Made by a program: the position numbers and the translations under genes
Notes under the pieces: generated by a model
Told to the model about the DNA's origin: nothing
Databases searched by the model: none
The model's input: only the letters and a program-made list of their open reading frames with translations
Assembly (NCBI GenBank): GCA_963575745.1
Contig: CAUYUJ010019103.1
Location: 18,501-82,500 of the forward strand
Source: Prorocentrum cordatum
Taxonomy: Eukaryota; Sar; Dinophyceae; Prorocentrales; Prorocentraceae
DNA length: 64,000 nt
Direction: 5' to 3'
Shown: in pieces, positions 10,508 through 21,471 of the stretch
How the letters are laid out: every line of letters begins with the position of its first letter
How positions within the stretch are numbered: the stretch's first letter is position 1

Positions 10508-11080
10508 TAAAGCCTTCTGGGGCCTATTGGGGCCTCTTTTGGGCCTCCTGGGGGCCTCCTGGGGCCTCTTGGCGGCATCTTGGGGCCTGTTGGGGGCCTC
10601 TCGGGGCCTCCTGGGACCCTCTTGGGGCGGAAGGCCTGAGTTTTCGGTTCGTGGTCCCCCTCTTGGGCCCCTCTTGGGGCCGTCTTGGGGCTCTATTGGG
10701 CCGTCTTGGGCGCCTCTTGGGCCGTCTCAGGGCCCTCTTGGGGCCCTCTTGGAAGCCTCTTGGCCCGTCTTAGGGCGCTCTTGGGGGCCTCTTGGGCCGT
10801 CTTGGAGCATCGGATAGCCGAAAAGGCAACAAGACCAACATCCTTCCAAAACCATCGTAATATTGATGATTTGGGCCTCTCGGGGCCCTCTTGTGAGGCC
10901 TCTCGGAGGCCACTTCGAGGCCTCTTGGGCAGTCTTGGGGTCGTCTTCGGCGTCTTGGAGCGCTCTTTGGGCGTCTCGGGGGCCTCTTGGGCAGTCTTGG
11001 GGCCCTCTTGGCGCGCTCTGGGGGCCTGAGAGGCCGCGCCCAGGAGGGAAACCATCTCTGAGTCGGACCGCCCGGGACCT
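10508..11080 (+). repeat. GGCCTCTTGGGG dispersed repeat, copy A (full)
   Basis: Degenerate 10-12 bp units around GGGCCTCTTGGGG run for about 530 bp. They are interrupted by a core GTTTTCGGTTCGTGGTCCCC (10648) and an AT-richer spacer with GATAGCCGAAAAGG (10813). The tract ends in a GC block CGGACCGCCCGGGACC (11066). The same order of tract, core, spacer, tract and end block recurs at 55.2-55.8 kb. The reading frames give Gly/Pro/Ser/Trp/Leu repeats without any family. The stretch 11081-11460 holds nothing recognisable. Confidence 0.8.
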
Positions 11081-11465
11081 TGCCAGGGTATTTGTCGTCC
11101 AGGGACCCCCAGGGGCCGCCCCGCGCGCGCGAACTAGAAATATTTTTAACCAGTTACCGGAGATCTTAGCACGCCTCTGGCCCGTTGGGCTGGCGAATTT
11201 TCGACGGCATGACAGCCTGACAGGTAGAGCCTTGCCCCATTCCCCTCATCCTCGCCCCCCTCCCTTTCCCGCTTCTGCAGTCCGTCTCGGCTTCCAGACT
11301 GTATATGTCAGTCTCGGCGCGCGAGGGATCTTGCAATCGAGTCGAAAAGATGATACACACCGCTTCGCGGGAGACGGCCAGGCAAGTCCTCCATCTTGTC
11401 CATGCGGCGGTCGCGGGCAGTTCAGACATTTTGATTTCGAGGTTGAAGTTTACCACCAATGACAC

Positions 11466-11690
11466 AATGTTCCTCCTCCTCCTCCTCCTCCTCCTCCTCC
11501 TCCTCTGCCGCCTCCTCCTCCTCCGCCTCCTCCTCCTACGCCTCATCCTCCTGCTCCTGCTCCTCCATTATGTCATCATACTCCTCTTCTTGCCCCTCAT
11601 CTTCCTCCTCGTTCCGTCGTCCTCGGCCTCGTCCTCCTCTTCAGCCTCGAGCCTCCCTCCTCCTGACTACTCCTCCTCATCCCTTATTCC
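11466..11690. repeat. (CTC)n/(TCC)n tract
   Basis: Pyrimidine-rich triplets on the plus strand, interrupted after 11550. From 11700 to 12000 no gene is seen. Confidence 0.85.
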
Positions 11691-12017
11691 AGCCTTCCGA
11701 ACACTCAAACAAGCAGGGGCAGTTGCTGCGGCCGAGGCGCACGGCCTCGCAGAGCCCCCGTGAGGAGCTCGACCCACTCCACATTGGGTGCGCTCCGCGT
11801 TCTTGTCGGCCCTCCTGATCATGTTGTTCGAGTCGCTTACGCTATTCTGCCGACCCCCAGAAGGAGTGAATGCTTGAGACGCTCGTGGAAGTTATATCCT
11901 GGGTGAGGAGCCCCCTGTGAAGTTCCCCAATCAGAGCTTGCCTCTGTAGGGGTCCTAGCGGATTCATATGGTTAGGTGAGGTTTGGCGCCGATTTCCGCG
12001 GCACGCCCGGGTGCCCG

Positions 12018-12236
12018 GTAGCCCTATAGTTTTATAGCCCTATAGCTTTATAGCCCTATGGCCCTACAGCCCTATGGCCCTATAGCCCTATAGCCCTATG
12101 GCCCTATAGCCCTATAGCCCGAATGGCCCTACTGCCCAATAGCCCTATAGCCCTACAGCCTAATGGCCTTATAACCCTATAGCGCCATAGCCTTATAGCT
12201 CTATAGCCCTAATGGCCCCATCGCCCTATAGCCCTA
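12018..12236. repeat. (GCCCTATA)n minisatellite
   Basis: An 8-9 bp unit GCCCTATA or GCCCTATG is repeated more than 20 times. The same unit in the opposite orientation, GGGCTATAG, occurs at 35513-35690. Confidence 0.9.
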
Positions 12237-12304
12237 AAAAGATTATGATTGGAGCTTTTCTCCGGTATGATTACATCCTGGGTTACGAGACTCCTGGGTG
12301 AATG

Positions 12305-12560
12305 TGAACGGTCTTTGGAGATGTCTCTCTGGGGCCTCATGGAGACTTCTTGGGGGCATGTGGGAGGCTTTATGGGGCCTCGTGGGGGACTCTGGGGGGC
12401 TTCTTGAGGGCGTCTTGGAGGCCTCTGGGAAGGCCCTCGGGGGCCTCTGGGGGGCTCGAGGGGCCATCTCGGTGGGAAAGGCTCCAAATGTCAGTTCGTC
12501 TTCTCCTCTTGGGCTTTCTTGGAGCCCCCTTGGGGCCCTCCATGAGCTGCCTTGTGCCGT
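12305..12560 (+). repeat. GGCCTCTTGGGG dispersed repeat, copy B (partial)
   Basis: GGGGCCTCATGG-type units, then a core AAGGCTCCAAATGTCAGTTC (12478), then CTCTTGGGCTTTCTTGG units. It matches the tract-core-tract order of copy A but is shorter. The stretch 12561-12940 is CT-rich without a gene. Confidence 0.7.
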
Positions 12561-12954
12561 CTGTCTTCCTTATTCTCATGTTTTTCTTGACTTGCTCTGC
12601 ATATTCCTCATCTTCCTCCCCTGACCCTCTTGCTGCTGCTGCCCTTCATCCCGCTTCCCCTCATGCTGTCCCTGCTCTTCCTTCTCCTCTTCGTCCTCCG
12701 CCTCCCCTCCCACCTCCTTCTCTTCATCCACCTTGACTTGCACGGGGCTCTCTGGGGCATTCAACGAGGCCTAAGGCCAAGCTGAGGCCTCCTTAGGACA
12801 AGCTGGTGCCGCCTTGAGACCGTCCTTCGCCGTCGCAAGAACCTCTTGGCGGTCGTGGGAGCCTTCTGGGGTCCCACTGGGGAGCGGCCCGTGCGAGGGC
12901 GTGCCGACATGGAAGCGGTCACGCTCGCCACGCGGGCACCCTCGCTGGGCCCTC

Positions 12955-13110
12955 ACGCGGAGCCCTGCACGGGGCACGATCCGCGTGATGGGCGCGTCGA
13001 CATTGGCGGGGCGACGTCGTGCGCACGCCGTCCTGTGGGGCCGCAGGTGGAGCCAAGAGGCACGATCCGCCTGAGGAGTGTGCCCTCGCTGGGGACGCGG
13101 GTACGCCAGG
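12955..13110 (+). repeat. Single degenerate unit of the ~90 bp minisatellite family
   Basis: GGGGCACGATCCGCGTGATG, then GACATTGGCGGGGCGACG, then CTGTGGGGCCGCAGGTGGAG matches the unit repeated at 31140-31370 and 46100-46800. Confidence 0.55.
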
Positions 13111-13154
13111 TGACTGGCCCATGGTTCTCAGTCGTCGTGTTTGCGCTCCACTTC

Positions 13155-13211
13155 CGAACCTGCACGCATGCGGGTGCGGAGTGCGTTTCGAACCTGCACG
13201 CATGCAGGTTC
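13155..13211. repeat. Palindromic GAACCTGCACGCATGCAGG motif, two copies
   Basis: CGAACCTGCACGCATGCGGG at 13155 is followed by a near-perfect 22 bp palindrome at 13190-13211 (one mismatched pair). A related motif lies at 31024-31090, also between the ATC microsatellite and the 90 bp minisatellite. Confidence 0.65.
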
Positions 13212-13229
13212 TGAGTGTTTTTGTCGCCG

Positions 13230-13341
13230 TCTTCATTCCCACCCTCGCCGTCATCACCGCCATCGTCGTCATCACCGTTAGCGTTATCACCATTATCGCC
13301 ATCGACATCTTCGCCGTCATCATTGGATTTGCCGCATCGTC

Positions 13342-13395
<54 letters not shown>

Positions 13396-13550
13396 ATCAT
13401 CATCATCATCGCCACCATCTTCAATCGCGTCGAAGTTATTGCGCCTTCATCATCATCAGCATCAGCATCAGCATCATCACCATCTTCACCATCATCGTCA
13501 TCGTCATCGTCCCCATCATCCGCATCTCATTCCCCGCATCCCCATTTTCA
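13230..13550. repeat. (ATC)n trinucleotide tract
   Basis: Imperfect CATCAT/CGTCAT triplets. Open frames across it are poly-His, poly-Ile or poly-Ser. Confidence 0.85.
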
Positions 13551-13556
13551 CTCAAA

Positions 13557-14072
13557 TGACCTGCACTACTCCGCGCGATCCCGCGCGCCCTTGCAAGGCG
13601 AAGGCGATGTCCGGCAAGGCCAAGGATTCCAGCCAGGTCCTTGGTCCGTGGGCGAACAAAGCGCCCACGGACAAGCTGGTTGCCGTCACGCCGCCGAGGA
13701 GTCGAACGCCTCGGCACCTGTTGCACCACGCCATGCGGCCAGATTGCCGTGACATTGTGTGGCAGCCCTCCAACGTGATGCGTCTCGGCGAGCATAGCGT
13801 CGTTTTGCGACGCGCTGTCGTGCGGTCGGTGGCCCTGGGGAGCCAGGAGATTTCGCAACCCTTACATTCGTTTTGGTCGGTCCACTGTGCAAGGCGCTGG
13901 CACGAGCTCGCACAACAGGCTCGTTCTGCGGACACCACCAAGCAGCACAGGGTCGCCATTGACTTGCTGGGAACGGTACCAGTTCTGTCGTGAGCATGAC
14001 GAGGAGATGGAAGAACGCTACATCATCGATCTGTCGACCGACAAGGGGCAGAAAAGGTTCTTGCCGACCAGG
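13557..14072 (+). CDS. Possible exon region, unknown product
   Basis: One forward frame is open to 13993 with mixed composition; a second gives MEERYIIDLSTDKGQKRF and stops at a CCAG/GTGAAGG boundary (14072) that looks like a splice donor. A minus-strand frame is also open over much of this, so direction is uncertain. No family is recognised. The LINE begins just downstream, which would place it in an intron if this is an exon. Confidence 0.2.
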
Positions 14073-14238
14073 TGAAGGGCCCTCCAAGTGAGCCCGGGAT
14101 CCCCTCCCGGGACGGGCGGTCGGCGGGTAACGGTTCCCTTCCCCCCCCTCTGAGTTTTCTGTCGGTGATGGGTCCAGGTGTAAAACTGGGGGGTAAATCC
14201 ATGGGTCTTCGGATTGTGTTTCCTGCTTTGGTTGAGGG

Positions 14239-14709
14239 GTGCTGGGGCCATGGACGAGGAACCGGCTAACCCACGCCCCTCAGGGGGCGCCCCCTTCTGG
14301 ATCTTTGGTGGGGGACGGGCTGTCGGTCTCTGGCGGTGGGTCTTTCGGTTGGTTCTCGGCTCAGCCGTCCCCGGAGTGTTCGGGGAACTCGTTTGGGGGC
14401 GGGACTTCACACACCCCGCCCCCACCATCAGGCGGTAGAGGCGGTTGGGTCTCCAGACCTTCCTCGGCTGCCAGGGGGAATGGGGATCCCGGCTACGCCA
14501 CTGGCCCCGGCGAGCCGGCAGGGTATCTGGGGGGAGGGGCGGCTGTGTCGGCTGACGGTGGCTCTGGCCATGGTCAGTCGGGGTGGCCGCCTCCACAGTC
14601 ACCCGCGGGACAGGAATTTGAGGGCCACCAAGAGAGTAGGTCCCATACGAGGGCGCAGAGACGCGAGCGTCGGAGGACGGCTCGCGAGGCTCGCAAAAAG
14701 GAGCGTTGA
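14239..14709 (+). pseudogene. LINE leader region, Gly/Pro-rich with a basic C-terminus
   Basis: A 156-residue frame rich in Gly, Ser and Pro ends in an Arg/Lys-rich segment (RAQRRERRRTAREARKKER). Position and composition suit a LINE ORF1 or the start of the polyprotein. The endonuclease continues in the next frame, so a frame change lies near 14700. No RRM or zinc knuckle is visible. Confidence 0.35.
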
Positions 14710-14714
14710 TTGGA

Positions 14715-16089
14715 AAATGTCTCAGGCAATGCATCGCCTATCCATGTTGCGTAAGCAGACACGCCCCCGCGCTCAGACCCTCGCGGGGGGCACTTGGAAC
14801 ACTCGTAAGTTGGGGGCTTTCGGGGGGGTGGGGGACCCGGAGATGAAGATCCAGTGTATCCTGACCCTCCTGGCGGTCCGTGGGTGGTCGCATGGTATGC
14901 TCAGTGATCTGGCCTTTGCTCACAATGACGTGCGGGAGTATATCTGCAGAGGACAGAAGTGGACCCTGACCATCCGCGGCCGCGCGGGGATAGTTTTGAA
15001 CGCGAAGCTAGCACGGGTCTGGAGGGACGGGGGGGCAAGGTTGTAGTGCGAGGTGGGCACGAGCGCAAAAGCACCAGGTGCATGGGATTGATTTTTCCTC
15101 GCAAAGGTTTTCGGCGAGGGCTGTCCTTGCTGTGCGCGTACGCACCGGTGTCAGGATCTCAACAATCAGAGGCGCGAGAGCGCTTCTACGACGAGGTCCG
15201 CTGGGTGGAGACACGGAGCAGGGGAGCAGATAATCTCCTCGTGGTGGGTGGCGATTGGAACGCTGAGGTGGGAAGGCCGCAAGACGTCGATAAACGAGCG
15301 GCTTCGGGGGTCCACGGGGAGCGTCGTCGGACGGCAACGGGCGTGGACCTCCTGGCGTTCTGTCAGGAAGAGGCGTTGTTCGTAGCAAATACGGCGTTCG
15401 CCCAGAGGCTGCCCGGCACCTGGCTCCACCCACGGTATCGGTCTTGGCACCAGCTAGACCACGTGATGGTTCGACCGAGAGACCGCAGTCAGCTTCGATA
15501 CGCGCGCACCTTGCACTACGGCCCCGGGGGGGCGCAGGGGGAAAGGAGGGCAAAACGCCGAAAACGCCGTCGCTCGGACGACGCGTGGCACGTCCGAGAG
15601 GACGGAATCGTGGCTTGGTCCGCGTATACGGACCACGAGCCCGTGGAAGTGGGAATGACCGTGAGCGGTAGATGGTTGTTTCGTGGCCGTCACACCGACA
15701 GCCGCCCAGCGGCCCCCAACTACTCGGCGATGCGGGGGTCATCCCCGGCGGCTAAAGAGGCCCGGGCTCACTACGGGCAGGTCTTGACGGATATGCCGCT
15801 GAATCTTCCGGCCCCTTTGGGGTGGAAGGAACTGTGCGACATCGCTCGTGCAGCGGGACTACAGGCATTGGGAAAGCGTCAAGCCAGGGCGCAAGTGCCC
15901 TGGTTACGGGGCCATGAAGAGGAAAAGAGGAGCCTCGACGAGGACATGGAGCGCGCCAGGGTAGCTCACGCCCTTTCAGACGACGCCGGGGCCCCTGCGG
16001 CCCTCGCGGAACGTCGTAGAGTAGCCCGGGAACGGCGTCGCACCAAGGCGGTGGGAGCGAGAGTATTGGACCGACATCGGAAGCGCTAA
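14715..16089 (+). pseudogene. LINE endonuclease (APE-like), frameshifted
   Basis: The domain opens with AGGTWNTRKLGAFGG (the Asn motif), continues through GQKWTLTIRGRAG, then changes frame in a run of seven G at about 15029-15035. It goes on with GLIFPRKGFRRG, GGDWNAEVG (catalytic Asp codon at 15253), LDHVMVRPRDR and YTDHEPVEV, the Asp-His pair of the exonuclease-endonuclease-phosphatase fold. The enzyme would nick target DNA to prime reverse transcription. The residues are in place but the homopolymer shift breaks the frame. A Lys/Arg-rich linker follows to TAA at 16089. Confidence 0.8.
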
Positions 16090-16139
16090 AATATGGTGGT
16101 GCGGCGTTCCGCGCGGCGGCATTCGATCTCGCCAGGAAA

Positions 16140-17624
16140 ATGTGGAATTGCGCGGCGACCGCAAAGGACGGAGAGGGAGCGGCCGCTTGGCCCCGCGAGT
16201 GGCGAGAAGCGTCGGTTATTCCACTCTGGAAGCAGAAGGGGGCCCGAAAGGACAAGAACACGTGGCGGTGTATTACCCTGCTGTCCGTCGGGTCCAAATT
16301 GGTTGCGCGGGTGGTAGCGTCTCGCATAAGTGCGTGGCCCGAGCCTTGGATGGGAGAGTCGCAGTCGGGATTCCGGCGCGGCCGGGGCACTGACGACGCT
16401 GTACAGGTCACCCGCCGCCTGGTGGAGGAGGCCGCAGCCCTCCGGAATGAGGAAGCTGTGGTTTTCGATTTCTTCGACATTGAAAAAGCCTACCCCCGCG
16501 TTTGCCGGCCTGCTCTGTGGACCTTACTAGCGCGCAGAGGGTGCCCCGATGGCATGCTCAGAGTCTGCAAAGCCCTACACAACCACACCGAGTGTCGGGG
16601 AAAAACAGAAGAGTTACGTTTTCCAAAGGATCCACGCATGCCCTACGACGTGAGAAGGGAGATCGAGGTGAGCCAGCTGAAACATATTGGAGCCATACAT
16701 ATGGAAACTGGTATTCGGAGCGCCGACACAGCCCAGCGAGCGTCGACCGCCCGCCTGCTTGCTCAAGCCATCGCAAAAGGCTGGGCCGTGGGCACCGCAC
16801 ACGGCCGGGGCAGGACCAGTGATGTAGACATCCCCACGAGATTACAGGTGCTCGAATCTTGCGTTGTGGGCCGTTTGCTTTGCAGCTGTCGTTCTCGGGG
16901 GTGGACAAAGGAGGAGCTTCGCAAGCTCCAGAGAGTGGCAAACTATGCGGTCAGGCGAGCGCTCGGCATGGATGTGTGGAATATGAAGGAGCACCACGTG
17001 ACAGATGCCGCAATGCACGCCGCGGCCAAATGGAGGACCGTCGAGGATCAGGTCGCCAAGCTGTCCCTGCAGCGGCCGGGGCACGTCGCTCGGATGCCAA
17101 CATGGCGCGCCCCCAAGCAGGTCCTCTTCGATTTTATATCCAGCCGCGGTGGAGGAGTCGAGGAGCACACGAATCCGAACGGTCAGATCCCGCGGCGCCG
17201 AAGGTGCATCCGAAAGCTCACGTTTGACGAAATGGACTGGTTTCGCCGGGCCCAGACCCGGAAGGGCTGGCAGAGCTCCACCAACAAGGCATTCCCCACG
17301 CAGGGCCGTGACGTGAACCGACGGGCGCTGTTGCGTGCGTGGAGACCAGGCCTGGCGCTCCCGGAAGCGGATCCTCCTCCTCCCTCTCCTCCTCCTTTTC
17401 CTCCTCCCCCTCCTCCCCCCCTCCCCTCCCCCCCCCCTTCTCCTCCCCCTCAGGGAGGGGGTCCGCTTCCAGAGGGCCGGGCATGCGCGTGCCCAGCTTG
17501 TTCACAACAGTTCGCGGCGGGGAATCAGTTGTCATGTCATTACGACAATGAACACTCTGTACGAGACCCGTCTCGTCACATGGGCGTCACACCAGTACCC
17601 AGATTGCAAAAGATGGTTTTCTAG
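16140..17624 (+). pseudogene. LINE reverse transcriptase lacking the catalytic palm
   Basis: Fingers motifs are present: VIPLWKQKGARKDKNTWRCI, GESQSGFRRGRGTDDAVQ and the motif A strand FDFFDIEKAYPRV. After HNHTECR (about 16590) the sequence jumps to GKTEELRFP, which belongs after motif D. Motif B and the xADD box are absent, so roughly 150 residues were deleted and the enzyme cannot polymerise. The thumb region (LESCVVGRLL, LQRVANYAVRRALGMDV, GHVARMP) remains. A proline-rich insert (17370-17460) and a finger CPACSQQFAAGNQLSCH follow before a stop at 17624. Confidence 0.85.
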
Positions 17625-18825
17625 AGAGGCTCTCCGCTTCCACAAGCCACGATGTCCGGCTAAGTTAAAATTTCGTCAGGCACTCCAAGTACATCACAAT
17701 TTTGTCATGGGCCCTGTGCGGGGGCCCTGCCCGGCCCCTCCGCGGGGCTGGTGGGTTGCCACAGATGGATCTGGCAAGGATGGAACAGCGGGGTGGGGAG
17801 CAGTGGTTTTTCGCTACGATGGTCCGGAGACCCCGGGTCAGATTCCGGACTTCGTGCTCCACGCCCCAGTCGTTACCGCTCAGTGGGACCACCGGTGGCT
17901 AGGGGCACGCGATGAGACCAATAACACGGCTGAGCTTTCGGCGATAGGCGAGGTTACGAAATGGCTGTTAGAGGAAGCCCCCGATCCTGGGGGCGTCCCG
18001 GTGCACATCCGACACGACTCGGAATATGCAGCCAATATGGCGCAGGGTATCTGGACACCGGGCGCCAACGAAGAGCTGGCCCAAGCCGTCCGGGAGCTCA
18101 CGCAGGAGGTCCGTCAGAACCGTCAGATCACTCGGGAGCACGTATATGGCCACACAGGCGCCCATGACAATGAGCTGGCCGACCGGGCTGCCGATGTAGG
18201 AAGGCGGGGTTTCGCCTCAGCGCAGTCCGGCCGGCGGTCGGCGCCGCCGCCAGCGGTTTGCGATCTATCATATGCTGAGACGGACATATGTAAGAAGTGC
18301 GGCCTGAGGGTCTTGAGTAAGGACATCATTTGGCATGTTCGCATATGCACTGTCACAGAGCACGCCCTTCCCGAAGGATATACCAAGTGCCGCAAATGCG
18401 AGGTGTTGATCCTCGCGGCGGGCCGTCTACAGCATGAAGGCAAGCGCCGAGGATCGCGTCTGGCGAACCGCGCGCGCGGCAAGTGCGGCAAGCTATTTCC
18501 CGAGCCACCGCCGGGACAGCTGTCTAGGCCCATGCGGAATCACGAGGTAAAGTGCAGGGGCGCGCCGAGACCTCCGCCGACCGGCGGGGCCCCTCCCCCT
18601 TCTCCTTTGCCCCCTCCCCCCCTGGCTCCTCCCCCTCCTCCTCCGTCGTCTTCTTCCTCTTCTTCGTGCCCCGCCCCCCCCCCCCCTCCCCCCACCTCGT
18701 CTCGGCGCGGGCCCAATTGGCCCGGGTCACCCGCCCGCGGGCAGCAAGGGGCCGCCCGAAGCATTGTCCACCAGCCCGCGGCCTTGGCGCCTACAGCGCG
18801 CATCGTAAAGCGGCCGCCCCCTTAA
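17600..18825 (+). pseudogene. LINE RNase H domain and C-terminal Cys motifs
   Basis: The frame continues from a second finger (QYPDCKRWFSREALRFHKPR) into a full type I RNase H: VATDGSGKDG (Asp codon 17764), NNTAELSAI (Glu codon 17932), IRHDSEYAA (Asp codon 18016) and GHTGAHDNELADRAAD. The D-E-D-D set and the late His are all present, so this domain alone looks catalytically sound. Two CxxC motifs (ICKKCGLRVL, KCRKCEVLIL) and a Pro/Ser-rich tail end at TAA 18823-18825. It is out of frame with the RT part; the shift lies between about 17560 and 17620. Confidence 0.8.
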
Positions 18826-19099
18826 CAGGAGGCGGCGAAGAGAGCTCGGGGCCCCGAGCAGAGGGGCCAAAACGAAGTTCGGGGGGAAAACAAAGGCAGC
18901 CTTGCCCCCGAAGCGGGGGCACGGGTAGGGGAGACCAGACGAAAAAGCAGAGCGCAGTCCCCACCAGCCCTCTGGGGGCGTCTCCTTTTTTAAAACGAAG
19001 TTTACCAACATTGCCACTTCACCCTCCCTCTTCCCCTTCGGGGAGGGGTTTACCCCTCCCCCTACCCCCTCCCCACTGACCTGGACAGGGGGTTCCGCG

Positions 19100-19812
19100 G
19101 CGCGCTGGAGCGCCCAAGATGGCCCAAGACGGCTCCAAGAGGGCCTCAGGGAGCCCAAGATACCCTCCAAGATGGCTCAAGATAGCGCAAGATGCCCAAG
19201 ATGGCCCCCGTGATGTTCCAAGACGTTCCAAGAACTCTCCAAGACGGTTCCAAGTGCCCACAAGAGCATCATTAGGATGCATCCAAGAGGTCAAAATGCT
19301 GCAAAACCCTAAGGGGAAATCCATGTTTTTGGTGGTATCACTTCTTCGCTTGCGATGCACATCCGAGGCGTCAAGATGGCTCCAAGATGGCTCAAGATAG
19401 CTCCAAGAAGGGCCCAAGAAAGCCCCCTGACGGCGCCAAGAGCGCCGAAGAGCGCTCCAAGAGCGGTCCCAGAGCGGTACAGGAGACGATTTTTGGAGTT
19501 CCTGGGGGGCTCTAATTAAGGAACCCTACTTCCTTGACCGATGTCCTCCAAGATTGCCCCAAGAGCGCCCCAGCAGGGCCTTCAAGGGCGCCAAGAGGCC
19601 CCCCAAGAGGCCCCCAGGAGGCCCCCAAGAGACCCCCAAGAAGCCCCAAGAGACCCCCCAGAGGCACCCAAGGTGCTCCCAGAGGCCCCAGAGGCACCCA
19701 AGGTGCTCCCAGAGACCCCCCCAGAGGCCCCAAGAGGCCCCCAGAGGCCCCCAGGAGGCCCCAAAGAGGATCCCGAACGGCCCACAGAGGCCCCCCCGAG
19801 GCACCCAAGACG
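19100..19812 (-). repeat. GGCCTCTTGGGG dispersed repeat, inverted copy C
   Basis: CCAAGAGGCCCCC-type units run along the plus strand, the reverse complement of the other copies. The two blocks of units (19100-19260 and 19550-19800) flank an AT-richer spacer at about 19255-19370, as in copies A and F. The stretch 19813-20623 holds no recognisable gene and has a poly-C run at 20331-20354. Confidence 0.75.
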
Positions 19813-20623
19813 CCGAAAAGCCTTTCAGGACGACCCTCTACTCGCCTGGGCGTCGTTTCTGGACGGGCTGGTGGGGATGCACGAAGCGTCTAGAATTGCA
19901 TTGTTTCTCGTTGGGGCATTCGCCCTTCACCCCCCCCCCATTCGCTCTCCGCCCCCGCCCCCTGTTCCTTCCGTTGGCAGTAATGGTCTGTCCGTCGTTG
20001 TTCTTCGGGTTGTTTCTCTTGTCGGGCACGGCTCGCGGCGTTTCTCTTCGCGTCTGCTGCAGCCCAGGGGTCAGCTTTCGCGCTGCCCCTCGTGCCGGTG
20101 TAGGTTTACCCTGCACCGGGGGAGGGCAAAGGTTCCTTCGGGTTCCACATTGCGCCGTCGTTGGTCTCCTGGCCTTCGACACCGCCCTCCCCCAGGTCCT
20201 CGGCAGCAGGGCCGCCTCCCACTGGCCTCCCACGAGGGGCCCTCTGCGTTTTGATTTCTGCATATCGTGCGGAGAGACCGCCCGCCAAGTCTTATTTTTC
20301 TCGTTCGGTGGGGTCGTTTTCTTTCTCCCCTCCCTCCCCCCCCCCCCCCCCCCGCTTGCTTTTTCCTCGTGTTCTTGCCTGTCTTGCCTCTTTTCTGCCC
20401 CCCTTTTTTCCTCGTGTCGTCGTTGGGGGTTGGACCATTACTACCATCTCCCACCCCCTTTCTGTCTCTGTCAACGGGAGTATCCCGCCACGCATCCATT
20501 GCACGTTGTTGTGTGTGTGCGCAGGGATCACGGCACTCTCCTCTTCTCGTCGCATTCGCCCGCCGCGAGCCCGTCAGGAAGGCTCTCGCATCGGTCCGCG
20601 TCCGCTCCCGCTGCCCGGGAGCA

Positions 20624-21123
20624 ATGGCGGCACGCAGGGCCGCGGTGGACGAGAGGTTCGCGGCGCTCGAAGCGAGAGTCACGTCGGTGGAGGGCGGGCT
20701 GCAACGCGCAAGAGCTGCCACGTCGTCCTTGAGGGGTTCGACAAGGTGGGAAGCGCGCGGGCAGAACATGCGCCGAGCCAGTTGTGGAGGGAGCTCCGCC
20801 TGGCAGTGCCGAAGGCGGTGGGCGAGGACCTCTGCGAGGCCCTCCAGGCGCCGCGGCCGCTGCCGCAGGAAGACTCCCAGGAGTTCCAGGCGCTGGGCGA
20901 CACGGGGCGGGCTATCTCCCAGATAGTCAGCGGCCTGGCCGGCGCGGACGCGCTGGCGCACGTCTTCGACCAGTCGAGGAACACGGCCGGCGGCAGGAGC
21001 CGAGTCGAGGGCACCTTTCGGTTGACCCTCCGGTTCGGCGAGGAGCCCCTGTCGGCGCAGGCGGCGCTGTCCTTTTTGGACGGGCCGTTTCGCACGGCAG
21101 CGGGCCTTCCCGTTCGCGGGTAG
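20624..21123 (+). pseudogene. Interrupted open frame, left part (coiled-coil start)
   Basis: An ATG at 20624 opens MAARRAAVDERFAALEARVT, a heptad-like coiled-coil start. Near 20700 the reading moves one frame to CHVVLEGFDKVG and runs to RFGEEPLSAQAALSFLDGPF, then GLPVRG, where a TAG at 21121 is created by the inserted element. The last 95 bp recur at 27855 and lead into the right-hand part. It resembles a LINE-type ORF1 (coiled coil followed by an RNA-binding-like fold), but that is an inference. It already has a frame change before the insertion point. Confidence 0.5.
21026..21120 (+). repeat. 95 bp flanking duplication, left copy
   Basis: Identical by eye to 27855-27949. It is part of the interrupted open frame (GEEPLSAQAALSFLDGPF). 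Eight bases TAGGGCGG lie between its end and the element repeat. On the right the duplication abuts the repeat with a 3 bp CCC overlap. Confidence 0.9.
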
Positions 21124-21199
21124 GGCGGGCCAACGACAGCTCGTGGTCACTATGGACCAGAAGAGAGGGCCCCATTGGGCACGTGAACGCAGCAGACCG

Positions 21200-21262
21200 C
21201 TATGGGCCGCAACGAAGCCACTATGGGCCGCAAGGAAGCCACTATGGGCCGAGCGAAGCCCC
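21200..21262. promoter_or_regulatory. Three 21 bp iterons in the terminal repeat
   Basis: CTATGGGCCG occurs at 21200, 21221 and 21242 within GCCACTATGGGCCGCAAGGAA-like units; the same set is in the right repeat from about 27563. Regular 21 bp spacing (two helical turns) suits a repeated protein-binding site, for example for recombinase or transcription. The function is an inference. Confidence 0.5.
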
Positions 21263-21471
21263 CAGAGGGCGGAGGGCCGAAACCCGACACACGGCACGGT
21301 ATTTATATCCCGCCCCAGTGCCAGGCGGAGGAAGCACGGCACGGCACTGCACCACACGACGCGAGCGGGAGGCGGAAGAGGGTCGACCAGCGCGCGGCCG
21401 ACCAGCCGAGCGAGGGCGCCCCCGCGGCCAGCCGCGGGGTCGTTCACAGCGCGGGCGGATTTGTGCCAAGC

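Larger units (their letters stand above)
14076..19010 (+). mobile_element. Non-LTR retrotransposon (LINE), degenerate
   Basis: In order on the plus strand: a Gly/Pro-rich and basic leader, an apurinic-endonuclease-like domain, an incomplete reverse transcriptase, C2H2-like fingers, an RNase H domain, more CxxC motifs, and a tail to about 19.0 kb. This order is typical of LINEs with an RNase H domain. At least three frame changes and an internal RT deletion show it is dead. No poly-A tail or clear target-site duplication is visible, so both ends are approximate. Confidence 0.85.

Noticed and set aside
10527-11055. Frames rich in Trp-Gly-Pro-Leu as a structural repeat protein
   Set aside because: The same nucleotide repeat is open on both strands, and copies elsewhere do not keep one frame.
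12018-12236. Telomere-like repeat
   Set aside because: Unit GCCCTATA is not the TTTAGGG type, and the array is internal and short.
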